Of a stretch of DNA of 40,627 nt, positions 8,453-17,082 are shown one piece after another. Origin of the DNA: Planctomycetota bacterium. GTDB taxonomy: Bacteria > Planctomycetota > Planctomycetia > Pirellulales > Pirellulaceae. Each line of letters begins with the position of its first letter. Positions within the stretch are counted from its first letter, which is position 1. The position numbers and the translations under genes are program-made. The stretch lies in NCBI GenBank assembly GCA_029979005.1, contig JAPOIJ010000022.1, positions 1 to 40,627 of the forward strand, in the 5' to 3' direction. Below the pieces are notes generated by a model. The model was given only the letters and a program-made list of their open reading frames with translations. It had not been told where the DNA came from and made no database searches.

Positions 8453-9010
8453 TCAATTCCCACCCAGTGTAATCTTGCACTGCGAACAAATCCGATAATA
8501 ATCGCGGATAAGAAAACCGATCGGCGAGAGAACACACGTGGTCAGTAACAAAACCGTGAATACCACCCACCCTACAGTCGAAACTTTCGATTTAAGCTTG
8601 GGACGTTTGGTCGTTCGACAATACGGACAGCAAAAACCTACTGGTGCTTGAGGGGGACTTTCCACAGGCAACGCATGCGCCGTTTGTTTGTTTAAACAAG
8701 CCGGACTACTCCTCGTTTTTTTTGATTCAAAAGCGATGTCTGCGGAAACCGCTTTTTCGAAGTCACCGCCCGAGTGATCCGATTCAGAATCAGCTCGATC
8801 ACTTGAATGAGAAATCGTCGGATCTCCACCTACCGTGCTGGCATGCCGAAGCACATCCTGCTCTGCTGAATTAAGACGATCGCTTGCATCGGGTGAAATT
8901 AACTTGAAACGATGGGAACAGTGCGGGCAAGCGACATCGAACCCAACTCGATCGCTTCCCGTCTGCATGACCGTCTGACACCGTGGGCAGGCAAAACGAA
9001 CTTTTTCCAA
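8453..9010 (-). CDS. Zinc-ribbon membrane protein with C-terminal LITAF-like domain
   Basis: A 185-residue protein. The start is TTG at 9010, supported by GAGG seven bases upstream. The N-terminus is an MJ0042-type zinc ribbon (C8-x2-C11 ... C28-x2-C31). A polar, Ser/Asp/His-rich linker of about 85 residues follows. The C-terminus has C128-P-Y-C131, a basic stretch, an uninterrupted hydrophobic segment (about 145-168), then C175-x2-C178 and L-G at 182-183. Two CxxC knuckles flanking one hydrophobic stretch and ending CxxCxxxLG are the layout of the LITAF domain, in which the knuckles form one zinc site at the membrane surface. This identification is by pattern only. An alternative is an ordinary two-ribbon planctomycete membrane protein. 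Function unknown. Confidence 0.72.
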   Translation of the reverse strand: MEKVRFACPRCQTVMQTGSDRVGFDVACPHCSHRFKLISPDASDRLNSAEQDVLRHASTVGGDPTISHSSDRADSESDHSGGDFEKAVSADIAFESKKTRSSPACLNKQTAHALPVESPPQAPVGFCCPYCRTTKRPKLKSKVSTVGWVVFTVLLLTTCVLSPIGFLIRDYYRICSQCKITLGGN

Positions 9011-9133
9011 ATGAACACCTCACGAAAGACTTCCAATGCACCTTGTCTATTCGAGCGGCCATTCGACTTATTGGAAAAATAAATTCCCAACCATCCGAAT
9101 CTCTCAGAAATCACCAGACTAACCCGAATGTCC

Positions 9134-12100
9134 CTATTCTATCCGGCGATGTAAATCAGGACTAGCTTCCGGTTCAGGCAAATTTGAAGTCGGGATTTCC
9201 GCCACCTCACCGACGACAAGTAATTTAGGTTCACTGGACTCTACATCCAACTGAACCTCAGACAACGGGCGCTCTTTTCCGAAAAACTTCCCGAGCGGAC
9301 CCGCCAAAATTGCCGGGAGAAAAATCAAATCGCCAACCAAGGCTGCAGCTAACAAAAACAGCATTAAGACACCAAATCGCTGCGTCGGCGTAAAGGTACT
9401 CAGGGCAAATGCTGCCAATCCGAGTCCACCGATCAATGTAGTCTGCGTCATAGCCGTCGCGACACGCGAATAAGCAACCTTAATCGCTTCCTTACGGCGA
9501 TACCCCTGAGCAAGGGCATTTCGATACCAGTTTAAAAAGTGAATTGTATCATCTACCGCAACGCCCATCGCGACACTCGCGGTCATCATCGAACCAATGT
9601 CAACCAGGAAGCTGTCCACACTGCCGCCAAACCAACTGTTCATATGCCCCATGAAGCCAAAAATGACCACTACGGGAAATACGTTTGGAAGCATGGCCGC
9701 CATACCGCCTCGAATATTCAGCAAATTACCGGGGCCAACGGGCGAGCGCCAATCTCTCAACAAGAGCATCATGACTACGGAGATCATGATAAACGCAAGC
9801 CCGATACTCTGAATCAAGCTCTCCAATAGCGAACGCTGTGCCTTGTAAACAATGGGAACAATTCCTGTATACATGGCCGTAACGTCAATTTCCTCGCGGC
9901 CATTATCCTTCAACTCTTTCGCAGTCTTCATCCCGGCAAGCGGCAGCTTGGTTTTAGGATCAACATCAAAACGGTGCTGACGAAAGTCAACAAATTTCTC
10001 ACCGGCTGTCCCCGAGTCAGAAATCAACTTTTCTACCACTGAGTAGGCTGGAATTTCATCAATTCGAACGATGCAATCAAACTGGTTAATAAACTTGAGG
10101 TTGTTGGCCTCCTTTTTATCCCTTGAACTCTGCAGCGGAGTGTCTTCAGGATTTACAACAAACACATCGCCATCGCTCAACCAAAAATACTTTTTCTTCC
10201 CTTTGGTTTTGAGAGCGTTTTTAAATCCACGGTTTTCCAGCAGGGATTTCAGTGTTTGAGAATAAATTTTTGATTGGTCAATAATTTCACCAAGCGACTT
10301 TCCGTCGGCGACTTGAGTGCGAACCTTTTCAGCCTCGCTAAAGGGATCAGGTCCAATCAATAGCACATTCGCACTGTCAAGCGACTCAACCCCGGAGGCA
10401 TGTTGGAGCCTCTTAAGAATCGTTGTCCGATCCCGGTAAGCCGCCATTATCGGCTCAACCACCGACTTTAGATCATTGACAAATTGGCCGTAATCAACAT
10501 TGTTCAAAGCTGCCAGTCGAATACTAACTCGCCACAATTCTCGCCCAGCACGATTAGGATCGGCCAAATCCTGCTCGCGGTCATCCCGCTTCAAGTTTGA
10601 TTTACCAACCTCGGCAAGGTAGGCCTGCGCCAGCATTTCATCCCGCTTACTATACAGCTGCGAGCTATAGCTTTTTCGCTCGATCGACTCTTCATCTGAC
10701 TCAATTCGGAACAACGGAGCGAACATGTCGGTCGACATTCCCGATCCAACAATTCCCATGCCGTCGGGACCAAAGTAAAACTCCAATTGTTCCCGGACTC
10801 GTTCCGACAGCTCCATTCGCTCAAGCATCGAATACTTGAGGTCGTAGGCCATTCGCTGTTCGTCACTGAAAACGAGTGTAAAATCTTCCAGTGGTTCGCC
10901 ATCACTGTCCTTCGGAACCGCTGCCAGTTGTTCGGCCTCCAACTTTGCCAAGTACGGTTCTTTCTGTGCACTTAAGTCGACACCGATCGGTATTTCAGCT
11001 GGTACTAACTCACCCAGATTCTCCTCCATCCAACGGTAATCGTGGAGAATCTTCGCATCCTTATCGAACAGCTTGAGCAAGTGCACGGACGTTTGGATCT
11101 TAGTCGCCCCCACGGCGAAGAAGGCCAACAAGATTACCGAGGTCACGGTAACCACCGCATGGTGATCAACGACCCAGTTTCCGATGCGATCCCAAATCCT
11201 CGCAACCGCGGCGGTCAAACCAGACTCTTTCTTCAACTCGTCTCTGTTCTTTTTCTTGTATCCCGGCTTCCAGACAGTCAATGCGCTTGGCAGGTAAGTA
11301 AACAAAAGCACGACAGTCGCCATGGTCGCAATCGCGGAAAACAAACCGAATTTATAGATTGGCGTCAGATTACTCGTCGTAAGCGATATTAGCCCCAACG
11401 CCGTCGTAAACGCGGCAAGAGTGCAGGGGAAAAGACTGTGCTTCACAGCAGTTTCAACCGCCAAGTCGGGCCCATCTTCGTAACAAGCATCGCGATAATA
11501 ATTAACGATATGGACTGCACTTGATAACGCCAACACATAAACCAACGAAGGCATCGACATCAAAATAGCGTCCATGGTTTGCCCGCCAAACCAAACAAAA
11601 GACAAACTCGAAATCGCGGCGGTTCCCCCAACGAAAAAGAGCATCATCGCAACGCGGACACTGCCGAAACTGAAATAGGCTAGGCTGAATCCGATGATCA
11701 AGGAAAGACTAACCAATCGTAAAAGCGTGCTGGTGCCTTCTTCATCAATCGCGACATTGTCGCTCGGCGGTCCACCAATTCGCAAATTAGCCGCTTCAAT
11801 TCCGCACTCTCCGGTCGCCAACTCCAGAATACGACCGCGTGTTTTCCCAAGCATCGGACGACCAACTGCTCGTGCGAGCTCGTTAATAACCGGCTCGTTA
11901 AGGGTAACAATAAAACACGTTTGACGGGCAGGCGGCTCAATTTGCAACTTGTACCACATCCAATACCAAACCTCCAATTTTTTCGTGGAGGTCGCATTTT
12001 TCAACTCTTCAATGTCGCCGTCAAAATTCTTATTCAGTTCCTCTTCAATGAATTCGTTAAACACCTCTCGGTGCAGATCTGTTGAACGCAGCTGCGTCCG

Positions 12101-12976
12101 TAGCGGCTCATCAACTTGAGCCAACAGTGAATCAAAAGTCCAAGTGAAGTCTTTCGATGGCGTCGGGCCATAGAGTGAACCCGTCAGACGTTTGTGAGCT
12201 TCGATCTTCGCTTCGATCGTGCTTAGATCATTTTCACTCAAACCACCAATTCGCAAGGTTCCATTGGGACCCGCCATTTGCTCAAAAACATCCGGCCCCG
12301 AAATGACTGACTGGAATGGTCGACAACAAAGTTTTTCCGGGTTTTTATAAAATTCATTTTCAATACCTTTCGCATCGTCCGGAGGAGCGCCAAACGTACG
12401 AATGAATTTACCTGATGCTTTGTTCTTTCCCTTTACGATACGTTCGAAGAATCGCTTTCCGCCTTCAACGACGTTGTTTTGGCCTTCCCATTGATACAGC
12501 TCACCACGGCGATTAATAAAGTACCACTTTCCATTACGCCCTCGAAGCCACTTCTCTTGCTGCTCTCCCCAATCCTCATGGAAGTTCCCATCATAGAGCA
12601 GACCCAATTCATCGCCTTTTCGATGTGCCTCAATTTCTTCATCGTTTTGGGAATCTTTGAAAATCTTTTCGTATTCCTGGGATTCCTCGCGTAACTTGCG
12701 CAAGAAATTTGTATACCTCGCATCGCCCTCTTTACACCACGGTCCACTGACACAAACAAATTGATCGCCACCGTAAAAGTATTTTCGAAACTCTCCAAGC
12801 TCCTTGGTTTCCGTATAATCATCCGGCAGCCAATCCGCGACATTATTTTGCATGTCACTAAGGCCCAGTCGGGCACCGCGCAGAGCGAACGGCAGTAAAA
12901 AAAAGACAGTGCATAACAGCACCATCGCTACGCTTCCAAAAACTGGAACGTGGAGCGAGAAAAAACGCTTAGTCAT
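9134..12976 (-). CDS. Very large RND/MMPL-family transporter
   Basis: A 1280-residue protein with the RND architecture. There is one transmembrane helix near residues 12-32, a first extracytoplasmic domain (~35-410), a helix bundle (~415-570), a helix near 603-625, a second extracytoplasmic domain (~630-1050) and a second bundle (~1055-1230). The bundles carry MMPL/sterol-sensing-like sequence: SLVYVLALSSAVHIVNYYRD in the first and SVAMGVAVDDTIHFLNWYRN in the second, the acidic pair being typical of proton-coupled MMPL/HpnN-like pumps. Substrates of this group are usually lipids or hydrophobic compounds; none can be assigned here. The first loop is unusually long and rich in charged and aromatic residues. 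ATG start, weak ribosome site. It is last in the minus-strand run, 185 bases after the prepilin-peptidase-like gene. Confidence 0.9.
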   Translation of the reverse strand: MTKRFFSLHVPVFGSVAMVLLCTVFFLLPFALRGARLGLSDMQNNVADWLPDDYTETKELGEFRKYFYGGDQFVCVSGPWCKEGDARYTNFLRKLREESQEYEKIFKDSQNDEEIEAHRKGDELGLLYDGNFHEDWGEQQEKWLRGRNGKWYFINRRGELYQWEGQNNVVEGGKRFFERIVKGKNKASGKFIRTFGAPPDDAKGIENEFYKNPEKLCCRPFQSVISGPDVFEQMAGPNGTLRIGGLSENDLSTIEAKIEAHKRLTGSLYGPTPSKDFTWTFDSLLAQVDEPLRTQLRSTDLHREVFNEFIEEELNKNFDGDIEELKNATSTKKLEVWYWMWYKLQIEPPARQTCFIVTLNEPVINELARAVGRPMLGKTRGRILELATGECGIEAANLRIGGPPSDNVAIDEEGTSTLLRLVSLSLIIGFSLAYFSFGSVRVAMMLFFVGGTAAISSLSFVWFGGQTMDAILMSMPSLVYVLALSSAVHIVNYYRDACYEDGPDLAVETAVKHSLFPCTLAAFTTALGLISLTTSNLTPIYKFGLFSAIATMATVVLLFTYLPSALTVWKPGYKKKNRDELKKESGLTAAVARIWDRIGNWVVDHHAVVTVTSVILLAFFAVGATKIQTSVHLLKLFDKDAKILHDYRWMEENLGELVPAEIPIGVDLSAQKEPYLAKLEAEQLAAVPKDSDGEPLEDFTLVFSDEQRMAYDLKYSMLERMELSERVREQLEFYFGPDGMGIVGSGMSTDMFAPLFRIESDEESIERKSYSSQLYSKRDEMLAQAYLAEVGKSNLKRDDREQDLADPNRAGRELWRVSIRLAALNNVDYGQFVNDLKSVVEPIMAAYRDRTTILKRLQHASGVESLDSANVLLIGPDPFSEAEKVRTQVADGKSLGEIIDQSKIYSQTLKSLLENRGFKNALKTKGKKKYFWLSDGDVFVVNPEDTPLQSSRDKKEANNLKFINQFDCIVRIDEIPAYSVVEKLISDSGTAGEKFVDFRQHRFDVDPKTKLPLAGMKTAKELKDNGREEIDVTAMYTGIVPIVYKAQRSLLESLIQSIGLAFIMISVVMMLLLRDWRSPVGPGNLLNIRGGMAAMLPNVFPVVVIFGFMGHMNSWFGGSVDSFLVDIGSMMTASVAMGVAVDDTIHFLNWYRNALAQGYRRKEAIKVAYSRVATAMTQTTLIGGLGLAAFALSTFTPTQRFGVLMLFLLAAALVGDLIFLPAILAGPLGKFFGKERPLSEVQLDVESSEPKLLVVGEVAEIPTSNLPEPEASPDLHRRIE

Positions 12977-13063
12977 AAATGAGTTTCGGGTCTAACGAAA
13001 TACGTCGCACCCGCAATAAACCGATTAAATGAAACGCCTTGTGGCAGCCTAAGATTACCGAGA

Positions 13064-13157
13064 CAGGGGGTTCGCGTCCACGTCAAAGAGATCGAAAATA
13101 CCGCTTGATAGCGTCCCAGAACCCCCTAAAAGCAAAGGTTTAGCGGTCATGGGGGTT
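13064..13157. repeat. Three alternating GGGGGTT/AACCCCC elements between two genes
   Basis: AGGGGGTTC at 13065-13073, GAACCCCCT at 13119-13127 and GGGGGTT at 13151-13157. The central copy can pair with either flank (9 bp with the first, 7 bp with the third), giving mutually exclusive hairpins in the leader of the RND transporter transcript. There is no T run, so it is not a simple terminator. Regulatory meaning is speculative. Confidence 0.4.
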
Positions 13158-13161
13158 AAAA

Positions 13162-14676
13162 TCACCATCGCATTTCGACATTCCACATTGAATATTGCTG
13201 TAAAAGGTACTTCCAAAATGGATGATGTATCCAGACAGCCATCAAAAGCAGGGCAGTAGGACAGGCAGACAACAACCTTCCCAACCTTGGTAAATATCGA
13301 ACTAAGTACTGTAACACCACAAATATCAGCGTGACGTGCACCAAAGGTTGCCATCCGAGCACGATACCGCAAAGAATCATTGCGGGAATCAACGTTGAGC
13401 TACTCGATTCGCCTCTAATTAAATTTACTAAAAAGCCCAACCCCGCGCCGCACACCCCTCCCAGCAAAAGTTTCCCCAACTGAGCAATCGCCGGAACCGC
13501 CCCAAACCACGCCAACAAAAATTCAGAAGCTGGCATGGGATGCAAAGACTGAAAAAGGGTCGCTGAAATTAAAAAGGCGAAGAGCATTGCAATCGAGTAC
13601 CGGTAACCAAGCGTCTGACCGTCCCACTCAATCAAAGCCATAACGACCAAAGCACTGGCAAAAAGGCAGTGGTAAAAGTAAAGTCCGATGAGATTCCATT
13701 TCGGAAACAAAACTACCCACAAAACACCGGCATGAGAAATGCTGTGGACGCCAGGCACGTTAGCGGCTCCCGTGACAAGTTCAAATAAAAATAGCGAACC
13801 AAATATTGTCGCAATTAAAAGCTCGACAACCAGATAACGCGGTGAAATCACGGACTGGCAACTTCGGCAACGTGCTGACAAATTGATGTAACTAAAAATC
13901 GGCAGATTGTCCTTTCGCGATATTTTACTTTTGCACACGGGACAGTAGGAGTTTCGCAAACCGACTGCCTCACCGCGCGGAATGCAATAAGCCACGACAT
14001 TAAGAAAACTTCCAACGCAGGCACCCAAATAGGTAAAGACCACAAACACACTGAACTTCGCTGCCCGAAGTGCCATCTCCTTGGCCATAGTCCAATTAGG
14101 ATCTCGTGCATTCCCACGCCCCGTACCGTCTCCCAATGCCTCCCACCAAAGAGTCACCACCGGTATTCCAATGACATAGACAATTGCAGGAATGAGAACG
14201 AATCCCAGGCAAGCCAATTTAATCAATGCTGGTCGCCGGTTATCTCTACACACACTCGCGATTTCAAAGAAGCTTGCTGCGGTCAGGCAAATTAGCAAGA
14301 TCACATTCGGGGTTGCCAGAGGGTTGTAAGCATCCGGCTTGAGGAGGAAAGCATTCGGATTGATTACGGAAGAAAAAACATTGAGTGTCATCACCACCAA
14401 CAGACACACTCTGCCTCCTTTGAAACCTCGTTCGGTTAATAGAGACAAAACGAGAATACATGCGGCAACCAGTGGAACCGGCGAAACATTCTGACGCGTT
14501 ACTAACTGAATCAGCCAAATCAAAAGGGGAATCGACACGAGCAACAGTAGAATTCGAGAATACTCACCCAAAAGCGAAGACGTGTACGAACCACGTTCCT
14601 TTAAACTCTTTGATGAGCGTTGGAAATCATCGTGAGTTTCGAATTCTTTATCCAAATGGCTTGATTGGTCGAGCAT
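13162..14676 (-). CDS. Prepilin-peptidase-like membrane protein without the GxGD motif
   Basis: About 504 residues from the ATG at 14676 (a GTG at 14739 would add 21 residues). The first ~180 residues hold several membrane segments not found in ordinary prepilin peptidases. The N-terminal methyltransferase-type zinc domain then follows: GSFLNVVAYCIPRGEAVG, CPVC, about 21 residues including NLPIFSYI, CRSC, and SPRYLVVELL. The A24 aspartyl-protease part begins (ALIEWDGQTLGYR) but lacks the Pro-Asp normally found there. Where the second catalytic Asp lies in a GxGDxK/H segment, this protein reads ESSSSTLIPAM, followed by the expected LGWQ. No pilin gene is nearby. It lies between the permease and the RND transporter on the same strand. 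Protease activity is unlikely as read. Confidence 0.75.
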   Translation of the reverse strand: MLDQSSHLDKEFETHDDFQRSSKSLKERGSYTSSLLGEYSRILLLLVSIPLLIWLIQLVTRQNVSPVPLVAACILVLSLLTERGFKGGRVCLLVVMTLNVFSSVINPNAFLLKPDAYNPLATPNVILLICLTAASFFEIASVCRDNRRPALIKLACLGFVLIPAIVYVIGIPVVTLWWEALGDGTGRGNARDPNWTMAKEMALRAAKFSVFVVFTYLGACVGSFLNVVAYCIPRGEAVGLRNSYCPVCKSKISRKDNLPIFSYINLSARCRSCQSVISPRYLVVELLIATIFGSLFLFELVTGAANVPGVHSISHAGVLWVVLFPKWNLIGLYFYHCLFASALVVMALIEWDGQTLGYRYSIAMLFAFLISATLFQSLHPMPASEFLLAWFGAVPAIAQLGKLLLGGVCGAGLGFLVNLIRGESSSSTLIPAMILCGIVLGWQPLVHVTLIFVVLQYLVRYLPRLGRLLSACPTALLLMAVWIHHPFWKYLLQQYSMWNVEMRW

Positions 14677-14842
14677 AGACTCAGCGCTATTTCTTTTCAG
14701 ACAGCAAAAATTAGGAAATTTTAAACTGAAACAAAACACTCACCTCAAAACTACCAGTTCTAGCAACAACCTTGATTTTAACCGGAAGTCAAAACCTCCC
14801 GCAGTCTCTGCCTCTCATTTGAGTTTAAGCAACACCCCTCGA

Positions 14843-16372
14843 CTATTCCCGGAACGCCGCGCTCATTCGACGATAGGCCTCCTGAACTGCCATGGAATTG
14901 GGGCCGACCGTTGCGACATTTTTCGACTCAACTGATTCACGAAGGGCATCCAATTTTTCTCGATAGATTTTTGCTTTGGTCGACATAAATTCATCAATAC
15001 TTCCCCGACGTAAAAACACGCCCACTTCAAGTCGTCTCGACAAGTCGTCTGAGTACGAAATCCATTTCTCCGCTGCTTCCCACTCCTGATTTTTGGAGGT
15101 CAAAACTGTCTCCGTATGGACGCTTAAAAAATCAGCCAGCAGATCATCGGGAGCAGGGTAATACAGGTAACAACCAACAATGCTTGCAGCTACAAGAAAT
15201 CCAACGGAAACAATTCCCAGAATCCATCCCGGTACAATGATGTCGTATCGACTTTCAGAGGGAGCACCCTGGATAAACCACGATTCAAAATCGACCTTGC
15301 GGCCAACGATGGAGAGTATCGATCCAAGCAAAATCATCCCGACAAGAATAAAAGTGGCTCCCACTTCGTTCGCCAGATAAAAATCTTTCACTTTTCTTCC
15401 CGCAACCTCAATGAGACCTTGAGACTGCGAAAAGAAGGGATGCGTATAAACGTCAAAGGCGTGGGAATGCCCCGCCGGTTCAATTCCTTTCGGATACAGT
15501 GGTTTGTCAATGGCATAAGCAAGGCCGACCGTGACAACCACCAGCAACATGCAAAAAACTAAGACCTTTCGAATGCCGTATGTTCTGGCAAACCAGCAAA
15601 GCAAACCGATATTTGCGCCCGCACCAAGAATCAAAAGTGTAAAAGCAGCTCCGATCGAATTTCCATGCTGAAACATCCCGCCAATCTGACTCATTGCTAG
15701 AAGGGGAGTAGAGTAGATCGGCGTTGCCATCACCGCCATTATGATGGGAGCGAAAAGATTGTCTCGTTCTACTTGGCTTTGCAAACACCCCTTCGGCAAG
15801 ACAACCGCCATCATCACGGACCCGGCGATTCCGATCAAAATGTAAATCATCGTCGGCCCCACCAATTCTCGTGAGGCGGAGTAAATCACAGCAACCGTTC
15901 TTTTGATCCCCGGAACAGGTAGCTTCTCATCCGTGGGCATATCTTCGTCGGACACGGGTAAAAACCGATCCCAGAAAAATCCCAAAACGCTAACAATCAC
16001 TAAGGCACACAGAGAAAAGGATAAAATTGCAATTGGATCCGAAAGGGTAAGCCCGTAGAGCACTGACATTGGATTAAACAAAGGCGCCGTCAATCCAAAA
16101 GCAACGATCGTCCCCCGTTTGACACCAGCCCGGTGCAACTCTCTCACAATTGGAATCACTCCGAGTGAACAGACGGGCAGGAGCATTCCAATCAACCATC
16201 CGGTCACAACACCCCAACGTGATCCATTAGCGAAAATTCTGCGGGTCTTCTCCGCTCCAACCATGCATCGAAAAACGGCAGCGATTAAGCAACCGCTTAC
16301 AATCCATAAGGACGAGTAAATAATGACCTGCGAAAGACGAAGTCCGGCACCGGCGAAATAATATTCAAACAT
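14843..16372 (-). CDS. COG0701/YraQ-type permease (SO_0444-like, putative metal efflux)
   Basis: A 509-residue membrane protein. The N-terminal half has the permease signature: GWLIGMLLPVCSLGVIPIVR, then GTIVAFGLTAPLFNPMSVLY, with about five helices. The second half repeats the pattern (MAVMATPIYSTPLLAMSQIGG, LLILGAGANIGLLCWFARTYG). The usual CSCG motif reads CSLG here, so one potential metal-ligand Cys is lost. The C-terminal ~120 residues are an extracytoplasmic, helical, mostly soluble tail. Homologues have been linked to arsenic, copper or zinc export, but the family is poorly defined. ATG at 16372, only 2 bases after the stop of the His-rich lipoprotein gene, so translational coupling and shared function are likely. 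Confidence 0.82.
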   Translation of the reverse strand: MFEYYFAGAGLRLSQVIIYSSLWIVSGCLIAAVFRCMVGAEKTRRIFANGSRWGVVTGWLIGMLLPVCSLGVIPIVRELHRAGVKRGTIVAFGLTAPLFNPMSVLYGLTLSDPIAILSFSLCALVIVSVLGFFWDRFLPVSDEDMPTDEKLPVPGIKRTVAVIYSASRELVGPTMIYILIGIAGSVMMAVVLPKGCLQSQVERDNLFAPIIMAVMATPIYSTPLLAMSQIGGMFQHGNSIGAAFTLLILGAGANIGLLCWFARTYGIRKVLVFCMLLVVVTVGLAYAIDKPLYPKGIEPAGHSHAFDVYTHPFFSQSQGLIEVAGRKVKDFYLANEVGATFILVGMILLGSILSIVGRKVDFESWFIQGAPSESRYDIIVPGWILGIVSVGFLVAASIVGCYLYYPAPDDLLADFLSVHTETVLTSKNQEWEAAEKWISYSDDLSRRLEVGVFLRRGSIDEFMSTKAKIYREKLDALRESVESKNVATVGPNSMAVQEAYRRMSAAFRE

Positions 16373-16374
16373 TT

Positions 16375-17043
16375 TTATTCTTTCGATGATTCCTGACTGT
16401 CTCCGGCGGAGTTATTCATTCCAGCCACGACTGCCTCCATAGCATCGGTAAAAGCAAGCAACTGGCTCTGCATCTTTTGCACCGCCTTCCGCTGCTCCTC
16501 TGGCCCCGTCGCCTTAGATAGAGTTTCGTTCAATTGAGAATAAAGACTCTCCGACTCCGTTTTGACCGAACTCCAAGAATCCTTATCCATATCAGTATCG
16601 CCAGCGATATCTGGCATCCATTTGACGATGTCAGTCATCTCCGTAATTACGTCCACCTCCACTTCATGATTCTTTTCATTCGACTCCTCCTGAGCGTGAT
16701 CGTCGTCGTGACCATGGCTGTGGTCGACTGGAGCGCTGGCCAAATGATAATGTGAATGAGCCCCGGGTCCTGTACCGTGGATCACTTCGACAACCTGAAA
16801 CACTTTCGGCTCAGGCAAAGGGCTGGCCGAATTAATGACTTCACGGATTTCACTTAACCTCGCGACAGCCGTCGGAAAACTATCGGGACGGTGAAACTTC
16901 AGTTTGGGCAACTTCTTTACCCGCGCGTTCGCAGGCTCAGCCTTAGCTGTTCCTGTCTGATTGCAACCTGCCAAACCGACAAGCATCGCGGACACCACGG
17001 CAACTACACAGTAAAATTGATTCAAAACCTGTTTCTTTTGCAT
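16375..17043 (-). CDS. His-rich lipoprotein, putative metal-binding partner of the permease
   Basis: About 222 residues from the ATG at 17043; a GTG four codons upstream is less likely. The signal sequence ends in a lipobox (MLVGLAGC), so the protein is lipid-anchored outside the cytoplasmic membrane. The middle carries a dense His/Asp/Glu tract (GPGAHSHYHLAS, then VDHSHGHDDDHAQ), a typical metal-chelating composition. The C-terminal ~90 residues are helical, with WMPDIAGDTDMDKDSW and a Gln/Met-rich segment. It starts 40 bases after the MoxR gene stop and is coupled to the COG0701 permease. I infer that it captures or hands over a divalent metal (Zn or Cu) for the permease; the metal is not determined by sequence. 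Confidence 0.8.
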   Translation of the reverse strand: MQKKQVLNQFYCVVAVVSAMLVGLAGCNQTGTAKAEPANARVKKLPKLKFHRPDSFPTAVARLSEIREVINSASPLPEPKVFQVVEVIHGTGPGAHSHYHLASAPVDHSHGHDDDHAQEESNEKNHEVEVDVITEMTDIVKWMPDIAGDTDMDKDSWSSVKTESESLYSQLNETLSKATGPEEQRKAVQKMQSQLLAFTDAMEAVVAGMNNSAGDSQESSKE

Positions 17044-17082
17044 AACGATTCTCACTTTTTAATTCACCTAAACGATCTGTAT

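Noticed and set aside
12433-12876. 147-residue open frame on the minus strand
   Set aside because: It lies inside the RND transporter gene in another frame of the same strand; composition is not protein-like and the transporter frame is certain.
13055-13372. 105-residue open frame on the minus strand
   Set aside because: It overlaps the 3' end of the prepilin-peptidase-like gene in another frame and runs through the repeat elements; no family resemblance.
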